64,000 nucleotides of DNA from Rathayibacter sp. VKM Ac-2857 (GTDB lineage Bacteria; Actinomycetota; Actinomycetes; Actinomycetales; Microbacteriaceae), in assembly GCF_013205025.1 (NCBI RefSeq), contig NZ_JABMLE010000003.1:124001-188000 (forward strand), written 5' to 3'. The position numbers were made by a program, and so were the translations under genes. This document shows, one piece after another, positions 16,617 to 25,100 of the stretch. Under the pieces are notes generated by a model. It did not search any database. It was not told where the DNA came from and worked only from the letters and a program-made list of their open reading frames with translations. Positions within the stretch are counted from its first letter, which is position 1, and every line of letters starts with the position of its first letter.

Positions 16617-17893
16617 GACTGACCCGCCGAGGCCGACGCGACCGCGGCCAGCAGCCGCTCCTCGAAGCCGTCGAGGTCGAAGGCGCCGGTCTCGTCCTGC
16701 ACGGTGAGGTGCAGGCAGTCCCGCATCGGGGCGAGCTCGACCCAGACCCCGAGCGGGAGGTGCAGGTGCGTGGGCAGCCCGCCGATGATCGTGTCGGGCT
16801 CGATCCGCGGGAGCAGCTCCTCCGCGACCGCGACCTCGCCGGTGGGCAGCGAGACGTGGATCTCGAGCGGGACCCGCGGAGTCTGGGCGGGGACGCGCCG
16901 CGTGGAGAGCGGGTGGCGCACCGCGTTCTTCACGGCGAGCAGCACGCTCGCGAGCAGCCAGGTGACGGGCAGCCCCGACTTGGTCGCCGCGGTCACGCGC
17001 TCGGCGAGCGCCGTCGCGGACCAGTCGTCGACGAGCAGGCGGCCCATCGGCAGCGACGGCGAGAAGTTGCCGTCGACGTCGTGGCCCTTGGCCAGCCAGC
17101 GCCGCGCGTCCACCGGGATCACCACGCGGAAGTCGGCGCCGTCGCGGGAGCAGTCCCGCAGGCAGCGCAGGACGAGGCTCGCGGTCTTGAGCGAGAGCGG
17201 CGGGCGGGCGGGGCGGCGGTCGCCGCGGGCCTGCTCGGGGGTCGCGGCGATGCTCCGGAGCGTCTCGGCGGTCAGCACGGTCGTGACCAGCTGGTTGCGG
17301 GCGACCGACTCCGCCTTGGTCAGGGTGCGCTCGAACGGATAGGCGGTGGCGGTCTCGGCTGTCACCGTGCGGAAGGTGTCGCGCGCCGTCCGGACGCCGG
17401 CGAGCCCGGTCAGCGAGAAGCGGCGCATCAGCTCGAGCAGGGGGCGCGGCGAGCGCGGCCGCTCCGGCGCGTTGTCGGGCCCCGGAGCGCCGAGCTTCTC
17501 GATCACGAGCCGGATGATCTCGGTCGCGCCCGTCCCGTCGAAGAGCCCGTGCGGGAGGCAGAAGCCGACCGTGGGCCCGTCCACGAGGAGGCGGACGGGG
17601 AGCTCGCCCGCGGCGAAGCCGGACTCGAGGAGCCGCCGGAACAGCTCCGGGCGCGGGAGCGGCGCGTCCTCGACCACCTCGACGGCGCGATCGACGGCGG
17701 CCAGCGCGGTCGCGCGGTCGACGCTCCGCCAGCCGGAGGCGCCGGTGCGCAGGCGGAGCAGCGGCCGGCCCCGCGGCGAGGAGATCACGTCGCGCAGGGC
17801 GGTGCGCACCTTCGCCGGGGTGACGCCGGTCAGCGGACCGACGAGGTAGCTGATGAGGAGCGGGTCGTAGCCGAGGTCGCGCAGGAGGGTCAC
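16613..17893 (-). CDS. Condensation-domain-type acyltransferase (PapA/NRPS-C-like)
   Basis: A 426-residue protein that carries the condensation/acyltransferase signature HxxxDG as H115-G-L-F-D119-G120, in a sequence context like that of PapA acyltransferases, where the histidine is the general base. A later DVDGNFSPSLPMG segment resembles the second conserved region of that fold. No carrier-protein or adenylation domain is adjacent. It lies between a glycosyltransferase and a flippase with GTGA overlaps on both sides, so it most probably acylates the exopolysaccharide repeat unit or its lipid carrier. Fold assignment is fairly firm; acyl donor and acceptor are unknown. Confidence 0.72.
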   Translation of the reverse strand: MTLLRDLGYDPLLISYLVGPLTGVTPAKVRTALRDVISSPRGRPLLRLRTGASGWRSVDRATALAAVDRAVEVVEDAPLPRPELFRRLLESGFAAGELPVRLLVDGPTVGFCLPHGLFDGTGATEIIRLVIEKLGAPGPDNAPERPRSPRPLLELMRRFSLTGLAGVRTARDTFRTVTAETATAYPFERTLTKAESVARNQLVTTVLTAETLRSIAATPEQARGDRRPARPPLSLKTASLVLRCLRDCSRDGADFRVVIPVDARRWLAKGHDVDGNFSPSLPMGRLLVDDWSATALAERVTAATKSGLPVTWLLASVLLAVKNAVRHPLSTRRVPAQTPRVPLEIHVSLPTGEVAVAEELLPRIEPDTIIGGLPTHLHLPLGVWVELAPMRDCLHLTVQDETGAFDLDGFEERLLAAVASASAGQS

Positions 17894-19029
17894 GCCCGCC
17901 TCGCGCTCTCCACCGAGCGGGACCGGCGCCGGGAGGCGATGGCGCCGAGCAGGGACTGCTCGTACGCGGCGTTCACCTCGGCCCAGGCGTAGGAGGTGAT
18001 CGCCCGCTCCAGCCCGAGGCGCGCCCGGCGCTCCTGCTCCTCGCTGTCCTCGAGCAGCGCCAGCACGCCGTCGGCGATCGCGTCGGCCTCGGGAGCCACG
18101 AAGCCGCCGGCCTCGCGGAGCACCTCGCGGTTGAAGACCGTGTCGCGGGCCACCACCGGCGCGCCGCAGGCCATCGCCTGCACCAGCGCGGGGTTCGTGC
18201 CGCCGACGCTGTGACCGTGGAAGTAGGCCCCGGCGTGCTGCCAGAGCGAGTGCAGCCGGACGTCGTCGTTCACGTGGCCGAACCAGTGCACCCGCGGGTT
18301 CGCGGTGGCGAGCGCGCGGACCGCGTCCTCGAGAGGACCGCCGTAACCGGAGGAGCCGACGATCACGACGTCGTGCGTGCGCGAGATGCGCGCCGCGGCC
18401 TCGACGAACTCGGGGACGGTGTTCTCGGGGACGAACCGCGCCACGAGGAGGGCGTAGCCGCGGTGGGTCAGCCCCGGCTCGACCGGGTGGTCCGGCGGCA
18501 CGTCGCCGCCGTAGGGGATGACGTCGCCCTCGCGCCCGAACTCGCTCTGCCAGCGCGCCTCGATCGCCTCGGCGTCGTAGATGATGCGGTCCGCGTGGCG
18601 AGCCGTCCAGACCGCTCCCTGGTGGAAGACGGACTTCGCGAACCGCCCCCACTTCGCGCGGTCCCACTCGATGCCGTCGACGTTGACGACGGTCGGGATC
18701 CCGCGCATCTTCAGCAGCGGCAGCCAGAAGCCGTTCGCGCAGTTGAGCACCAGCGCCACGTCCGGCTTGCGCAGCACCGCGTCCATGCTCGAGGTCAGCC
18801 CGTAGGAGAGCGTGCTGAGCGAGCGCGACTCGATGCCGTGCGTGATCCGGGTCCGCACCCGCGCATCGCGGTCGACGTCGTCCAGCGTCGTGGTGCCGGG
18901 GCGGCCGTAGACGAGGACGTCCCAGCCCTGCTCGGCGAGATAGGGCGCCAACCGGCGGACCGCTGTCTCGAATCCGCCGTAATAGCTCGGATATCCCCGT
19001 GTGCCGATGATCGCGACGGTTCTGACCAT
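17890..19029 (-). CDS. GT4 glycosyltransferase with DUF1972 N-terminus
   Basis: A 379-residue GT-B glycosyltransferase. The start VAIIGTRGYPSYYGGFETAVRRLAPYLAEQG-type motif is that of DUF1972 rhamnosyl- or mannosyltransferases. The C-terminal domain has PENTVPEFVEAAARI and the donor-binding region GHSVGGTNPALVQAMACGAPVVARDT (about 275-300). It is the first gene of the four-gene overlapping exopolysaccharide operon. ATG at 19029 has a GGA-rich stretch upstream. It probably adds an early sugar to the lipid-linked unit. The sugar is not predictable here. Confidence 0.88.
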   Translation of the reverse strand: MVRTVAIIGTRGYPSYYGGFETAVRRLAPYLAEQGWDVLVYGRPGTTTLDDVDRDARVRTRITHGIESRSLSTLSYGLTSSMDAVLRKPDVALVLNCANGFWLPLLKMRGIPTVVNVDGIEWDRAKWGRFAKSVFHQGAVWTARHADRIIYDAEAIEARWQSEFGREGDVIPYGGDVPPDHPVEPGLTHRGYALLVARFVPENTVPEFVEAAARISRTHDVVIVGSSGYGGPLEDAVRALATANPRVHWFGHVNDDVRLHSLWQHAGAYFHGHSVGGTNPALVQAMACGAPVVARDTVFNREVLREAGGFVAPEADAIADGVLALLEDSEEQERRARLGLERAITSYAWAEVNAAYEQSLLGAIASRRRSRSVESARRA

Positions 19030-19166
19030 GTCCCGGAACTTCCCCTCATCGAGTGGGCGCGCTACCTGCAGAAGGCCCGCCGGTCATCGCCGATGCACTG
19101 CGTCGCACTGCAATGGCGCATGGCTATCCTGTGTGGTCCACGACCCTCGGGTCGGGGTATTCCCAG

Positions 19167-19844
19167 TCATGCCGATGCCCCCGTCCGGGTGACACGCCAG
19201 CGCTGAGCAGAGAGGACCGCGACTCCGATGAGGAAGAACATCGACAGGATGAAGGCCGTCATCGCGAGAGCGGTCCCGCCCGCCCCCTCCCCCGCCGGAT
19301 CGAGGAATTCGTAGACGTACCGCGAGGTCAGCGCACCGCGCACGGCGGTGTAGGCGAACCAGAGCACCGGGAAGACCAGCACGAGCCAGAAGGCCGCGCG
19401 GGGGAAGGGCACGGGTCCGGGCCGGAGCAGCCAGTCGAGCAGCCCGAGCACCGGGATCACGAGGTGCAGCACGATCGTGTTCGGGTTCAGCTGCGAGGGA
19501 TCGCCGAGCACCGTCGGCCCGTAGATGACCAGGAACAGCGCGGACATGCTGGTGAGAGTCGCCGCATTCACGCCTCTGAGCAGGGTCAGTCCCCGCGAAT
19601 GCGGGACCGCGCGCGGCTTGCTGCGTCGGCCCGTCCGCTCCGGCGATCGCCACGCGGCGGCTCCGGCGATCGCCAGGACGACGATCGAGAGGATGTTGGA
19701 GAGGGCCGTCACCGAGCTGAGGAAGTCGATCGTGGCGGGAGTGCCGGCCGAGATCTGGGCGACCGCGATCGCGTCCACGACGACCACCGCGCCGAGGAGC
19801 GCCGTTCCCCAGCGCAGCAGTGCGATCACGCGGTGTGCTCTCAT
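19167..19844 (-). CDS. Pr6Pr-like integral membrane protein
   Basis: A 225-residue protein with six predicted membrane helices. It resembles the Pr6Pr/FAR-17a-type membrane family (motifs FLSSVTALSNILSIVVL and LNPNTIVLHLVIPVLGLLDWLL). An upstream in-frame ATG exists at 19895, but GGGAGG sits six bases before the ATG at 19844, so the shorter form is preferred. It stands between two exopolysaccharide glycosyltransferases and is transcribed with the first operon's strand. No enzymatic motif is visible and its role is unknown. Confidence 0.75.
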   Translation of the reverse strand: MRAHRVIALLRWGTALLGAVVVVDAIAVAQISAGTPATIDFLSSVTALSNILSIVVLAIAGAAAWRSPERTGRRSKPRAVPHSRGLTLLRGVNAATLTSMSALFLVIYGPTVLGDPSQLNPNTIVLHLVIPVLGLLDWLLRPGPVPFPRAAFWLVLVFPVLWFAYTAVRGALTSRYVYEFLDPAGEGAGGTALAMTAFILSMFFLIGVAVLSAQRWRVTRTGASA

Positions 19845-20097
19845 CCGGGCCTCCCGTTTCTGCGGCGCGCGTCTCTCCGAGAGGATCGGCGGCACTCGTC
19901 GTCTTCGCTACAGTCTGAATCACGCCGACTGATCGGATCCCGCGATCGGGACGCGACCAGCCGTTCCGATGCGGCAGCCGACTCGATGATCACGTGACCA
20001 CTGCCGCTTCGGAGAGAAGTCGTTCGCGGTCGTCCCGCGAATCCTTCGGCCCGGTCGCACCACCTCATCGAAGACGACCTTTCCAGAGAGGCGCCGA

Positions 20098-21192
20098 ATG
20101 CTCGACACGACGACACGGCGCCCCCTCCGCATCCTGTTCGACGGCACGTGGTGGCTCTCCGGGCCGATATCGAATCGAGAGGTGCAGCGCGAGATAGTCC
20201 TCACCTGGCGGGCGGAGTTCCCGGAGGACTCCCTCGCTCTCGCCGTTCCCCGGAAGGGGGTGGCGGCGGCGCGCGCCGAGCTCGGCTCCTCGATCGCCGT
20301 GGTCGGCACCCGGCTGCGGCCGCACGGCGTCAGCGCGATCCTCGAGCTCGGCCTCCTCGCCGCCCGGCACCGGCCCGACATCACGATCAGCCACAACTTC
20401 ACCCCGCTGATCGGGCGCTCGGCGGTCTTCGTCCACGACTTCCTCTTCCGGAGCGACCCGCAGTGGTTCACCCGCAAGGAGCGGGCCTACTTCGCGCTGA
20501 TGCCCGCGACGGTGCGGCGCGCGGCCCTGGTCGCGACGAGCAGCGCGTCGGAGGCGGGGCGGATCGTCCGCACCTCGGCGGCGCGCTCCGCCGTCCCGAT
20601 CGGCCTGGGCCTCGCCCGCGGCTTCCAGTCGGCGGAGGCGACGGCCCCGGCCGGGCTCGACGAGCTCGACGGCTTCCTGCTCGCCGTCGGACGCCTCAAC
20701 GCCCGCAAGAACCTCGTGACCACGATCGAGGCGGCCCTCGACTCGGGAGTCCTCTCCCCCACCTTCCCGCTGCTCGTGGTCGGCGAGGCGTCCGGTCTCG
20801 GTGTCCGGCTGAGCCCCGCGGCCGAGGCGGCCCGCGCCGACGGCTCGGTCCGCCTGCTCGGCCGGGTGTCCACCGAGGAGCTCCGCTGGCTCTACGAGAG
20901 CACCGCCCTCTTCGTGTTCCTCACCCTCGACGAGGGGTTCGGGATGCCGACACTCGAGGCCCTCGCGGCCGGGGCGCCGATCCTCGCGAGCGACATCCCG
21001 GTCTTCCGCGAGATCCTCGGCGACCAGGCGCGCCTGGTCGACCCGCTGGACCGGCGGGCGATCGCCGCCGCGATGCGCGAGCTCGTCGCGGATCCGCAGC
21101 CGCCCGCCGACCCGGCGGCGGTGCTCGAGCGCTACACCTGGGAGAGCGTCGTGCACCGCCTGCGCGCCGCCGTGCTGGAGGTCCTGCCGTGA
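20098..21192 (+). CDS. GT4 family glycosyltransferase
   Basis: A 364-residue GT-B glycosyltransferase. The N-terminal domain starts RRPLRILFDGTWWLSGP. The C-terminal domain shows LLAVGRLNARKNLVTTIEA (about 198-216) and the donor motif FVFLTLDEGFGMPTLEALAAGAPILASD (about 270-300, EGFGMPTLE with the EX7E glutamates). RBS GAGAGG lies eight bases before the ATG. The following GT2 gene overlaps by GTGA. Role: exopolysaccharide assembly at the cytoplasmic face. Confidence 0.9.
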   Translation: MLDTTTRRPLRILFDGTWWLSGPISNREVQREIVLTWRAEFPEDSLALAVPRKGVAAARAELGSSIAVVGTRLRPHGVSAILELGLLAARHRPDITISHNFTPLIGRSAVFVHDFLFRSDPQWFTRKERAYFALMPATVRRAALVATSSASEAGRIVRTSAARSAVPIGLGLARGFQSAEATAPAGLDELDGFLLAVGRLNARKNLVTTIEAALDSGVLSPTFPLLVVGEASGLGVRLSPAAEAARADGSVRLLGRVSTEELRWLYESTALFVFLTLDEGFGMPTLEALAAGAPILASDIPVFREILGDQARLVDPLDRRAIAAAMRELVADPQPPADPAAVLERYTWESVVHRLRAAVLEVLP

Positions 21193-22178
21193 CGACACCG
21201 CCCGCCGTCTCCGTCGTCGTCGTCACCTACAACAGCGTCGGCGTGATCCGCTCCTGCTTCGACGCGCTGGCCGACGGCGGCGAGCCGCCCGCCGGACTCG
21301 AGGTCCTCGTCGTCGACAACCTGTCCCGCGACGACACCGTCGCGGTCCTCCGCGCCGAGTACCCGTGGGTGCGCATCATCGAGAACACCGAGAACGCCGG
21401 ATTCTCGCGCGCCGTGAATCTCGGCGCCGCTCACGCCTCCGGACGGCACCTGCTGCTGCTCAACCCCGACGCGCAGATCTCCGCCTCGGCCGTGTCCGGC
21501 CTCGCCTCCCTGCTCGACGCGGATCCGTCGATCGGCGCCGTCTCGCCGCTGCTCGAGAACGAGGGCGAGGACGTGGTGATCGTCGCCGCCGGTCACGCCC
21601 CCACCATCGCGAAGATGCTCCTGCACCAGACGGGGCTGTCGCGCCTCGGCCGCCGCGTCCCGGCGCTCGAGGGCCACTACCTCTTCACCGCCGATCTGGA
21701 CGGCGGACCGCGCGACGTCGACTGGGTCAGCGGCGGCTGCCTGATGGTGCCCCTCGAGCTCTGGCGGCGCCTCGACGGGCTCACGGACCGCTGGTTCATG
21801 TACGCCGAGGACGTCGAGCTGTGCCTGCGGATCCGGGCCGAGGGGCTGCGCGTCGTCCTCGACCCGCGGCTGCACGCGCTGCACGCGATGGGCGGCTCGT
21901 CGAGCGACGTCGACGGCCGGGTCGGCACCGACTGGATCGTCAACCTGTTCGACCTCTACGGCTGGCGGATGGCGCGGAGCGGGCTGCAGCAGCGGTTCTG
22001 GCGCGCCGTGGTCCTCGCCGGCATGCGCAGCCGGATGCTCTGGTTCGCCGTCTCGGGCCACCGGCCCGGACGAGCGGCGAGCGCCGCCGCGCAGATCCAC
22101 CGGTACCGGATCTACACGGCGGCGCTCCGGGCCGCACCGCTGACGCCCGACCGGGAGCCCCTCCTCCGCGCGAGGTGA
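21189..22178 (+). CDS. GT2 family glycosyltransferase (rhamnosyltransferase-like)
   Basis: A 329-residue GT-A enzyme. The N-terminus VSVVVVTYNSVGVIRSCFDAL, VVDNLSRDDT and NAGFSRAVNLGAAHASG are typical of GT2 rhamnosyl- and galactofuranosyltransferases. The nucleotide-sugar motif is LLLNPDAQ, and WVSGGCLMVPLELWRRLDG followed by YAEDVELCLRIR carries the catalytic base region. GTG at 21189 overlaps the upstream stop. It ends 15 bases from the convergent hydrolase gene. Role: adds a sugar to the lipid-linked exopolysaccharide unit. Confidence 0.92.
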   Translation: MTTPPAVSVVVVTYNSVGVIRSCFDALADGGEPPAGLEVLVVDNLSRDDTVAVLRAEYPWVRIIENTENAGFSRAVNLGAAHASGRHLLLLNPDAQISASAVSGLASLLDADPSIGAVSPLLENEGEDVVIVAAGHAPTIAKMLLHQTGLSRLGRRVPALEGHYLFTADLDGGPRDVDWVSGGCLMVPLELWRRLDGLTDRWFMYAEDVELCLRIRAEGLRVVLDPRLHALHAMGGSSSDVDGRVGTDWIVNLFDLYGWRMARSGLQQRFWRAVVLAGMRSRMLWFAVSGHRPGRAASAAAQIHRYRIYTAALRAAPLTPDREPLLRAR

Positions 22179-22193
22179 GGCCCCGGCCCGGCG

Positions 22194-25100
22194 TCAGGTG
22201 AGGGTGAACGGCACCTTCGTGACGACGGTGCGGCCGTCGAGCGTGACGGTCGTGATCCGCATCAGGTAGCCGCCCGCCGGGGCGATCGTCTGGTTCGACA
22301 GCCTGCCGTCCCAGCTGAGGACCTGCCGGCCCGACAGGTACTCCTTGTTCGAGGTCAGCGTCCTGACCGCGGAGCCGTTCGCCTTGACCACCACGACGGC
22401 GGTGACCGTCGCGTCGGCGGTCAGCCAGTCCAGGGTGACGGTGCTCCCCCTCGGCGCGGTCCCCGGCGTCAGCCCGAAGGCCGAGGCGACGAAGACCGGC
22501 CGCGTCCCGAGGGTCACCGTCGCGTGCGAGTCGGAGACGGTGAGCGCGGAGCGGCCGCCCGCGGTGCGCACCGCGGCCTGCGTCCCCGAGACCTGCAGCG
22601 AGGCCGTCGCCGGGCCGGCGGTGTAGACCGCCTGGATCGTCTCGGTCGGCGTGTGGAAGACCGTGCCGTGGATGTTCACGCCGTAGTCGGCCGTGAGGTC
22701 GTCGATCAGGACGGTGCCGGAGTCGACCCCCGAGGTGCTCTTGTAGACGAACATGTCGGTGAGCTTGACCGGGTAGTCCCACACCCCGTCGTCGTCACCG
22801 CCCGAGTGGGTGTAGTTGGGGTTCAGGCCGTCCGAGAAGAGGGTCATCTTCTCCCAGCCCGGCGCTCCCACGTTGCCCACCAGGCCCTGGAAGGTCTCAC
22901 CGGTGGCGTCGGTGATCTTGAGGTAGACCGGGCTCGCGCTCGCGTCCCCGTTCACCCAGACGGAGACCGCGGTCGGCGAGCCCGTCACCGGTCGGCTGGT
23001 CTGGATCTGGGCCCCCCTCGACGAGCCGGAGAAGTCGTAGTCGAGCTCGAGCGAGGCGGCTCCGGAGTAGTTGGACGCCGTCGTGCCCAGCGTGGCGCTC
23101 CCGCCGCCGATCGTCGACACCGCGAACTTCGACAGCGTGCCGAAGTCGTCGACCCTGACCGGCGCCGAGGCCGCCGTCGCCCCCGCGCGTCCGACCGCCG
23201 TGCCCTCGGCGAGGATCGCGCCGACGTCCTTCAGCGCCGTGTAGGCGGGCTTCAGCCGGCCCGACTTCTCCGTCACCGCGTAGGTGTCGAGGAAGTTCTC
23301 CTGGTCCGACCCGCCGACGAGGTTGTACCAGGCGATCGCCCGGATCCCCCTGGCCGCCGCGTCGAGGTAGGAGCGGGAGAGGAAGGCGGCCTGATCGGCC
23401 TCGCTCGTCGCATGGGCGCAGCTCCCGCAGGTCGCCCAGCTCACCTCGGTGATCCACAGGCCCCGCTCCGGCGAGGTGCGGGCGAGGAAGGCCTCCGCGG
23501 CGTCGAGGTAGGTGGGGATCGCGCTCACCTCGGGCGCTCCGGACACCGCGTAGGTGTGGATGGCGAGCCCGTCGTAGGAGTCGCCCGCCCCGGCGTCCAG
23601 CACGCCCTGCATGAAGGGGTCGCTGAACTGGTCCAGCCCGCCCACCAGCACGGTCGCGGTGGGGTCGGCCGCCTTGATCGCGCTGTACGCCGCCCTGAGG
23701 AGCGCGCCGTACTGCTGCGCCGTCCCGCCGCGCCAGTAGTAGTCGGTGTTCGGCTCGTTCCAGACCTCCCAGACGTGCACGCGGTCCTTGTAGCGCTCGA
23801 CGGTCGCCGCCGCGTAGGCGGCGAAGGCGGCCGTGTCCGACGGCGGGTAGTACTGCGCGACGTCGGCCGCGGTCCCGGCCGGAGCGGACGAGGCCCACGG
23901 TGCCGAGTAGGCGAGCTTGCCGATCATGTCGACGTTGCGCGCCCGGCTGATCGCGACGGCCTGGTCGAACTTCGCCCAGTCGTAGAAGCCGCGGCGCGGC
24001 TCGATCCGCTTCCACTCGAACTCCTCGCGGGCCCAGCGGACCGAGGCGTCCTCGAGCAGCGCCGCCTGGCGGTCGGCCTCGACGGGCGAGTCCTGCTCGG
24101 TGAGGAAGCTGTTGATCCCGCTGATCGAGGTCGGGCTCGCCTCCGTCACCTGAGCGCTGACACCGGTGAGCCAGGGCTGCCCGGCGGTGGCCGGGGTGGT
24201 CAGCGTGCCGTCGGGAGTGGAGTCCCAGCTCAGCCGGCCGGAGATGCTGCCGGCCATGCCGGCGCCGGAGGAGTCCGTGCCGTCCCAGGTGATGCTCACC
24301 GGGCCCGCCGCGGAGGCGGTGCCGGAGTAGGTGCGCGTGCGACCGCTGTTGTCGGCGAGCCTCAGCGCGTAATCGCCCGGCGCTCCCGCGGCGAAGCGGA
24401 TCGTCGTGGTCGCCGCGTTCTCCCGCGAGAACCGCTCGCGGCTCGCGGTCGGCAGCGTCCAGTCCTTGTCGACGACGCGCAGGTCGTCGAGCACGACCGA
24501 GCCGGTGGCGGGCGCCGAGGCCCCGTTCCGGACGATGTTGATCCGCACGAGCGACACCGGGTAGTCGAGGACGCCGTCCTCGTTGCCCAGGTGCGTGTCC
24601 GCCGCGGGCGCCCGCAGGTCGATGGTCGCCGTCGTCCACCGCGAGAGGCTCAGCGCGTCCACGCGGTAGAGGAACATCTCGCCGGTCGCATCGCGGAGCT
24701 TGAGGAAGACGGTGTTCCAGCTGCCGTCGCCGAGCACGTCGAGCTTGAGCGCGGAGGCGGGAGCGGTGAGCAGGGCCTCGGGAGTGGTCTTCGACTCCGT
24801 CTCCGCGTCGCCCTTCGTCAGGTCGTACGTCAGCTTGAGCGCCCCGGATCCCTCGGTCCGCGTGGTCGTCGTGGACGGCGTGACGGTGCCCGCGGCGCGG
24901 ACCCAGTCGGCGCCGCCCGTGTCGAACGACTCGGCGACCGCGGAGTCGGAGTCGGTGTCGGCGACGGTGAGGAGCACCGGCGTCCCGCTGCGCGCGGCGT
25001 TCGAGGCCATCGTCCCGTCGGCGGAGTCGTCATGGGCGAAGACCGCCGAGAGGTCCCCGCGCATCATCGCTCCCGTGTCGTCGGCGCCGTCCATCGGCAC

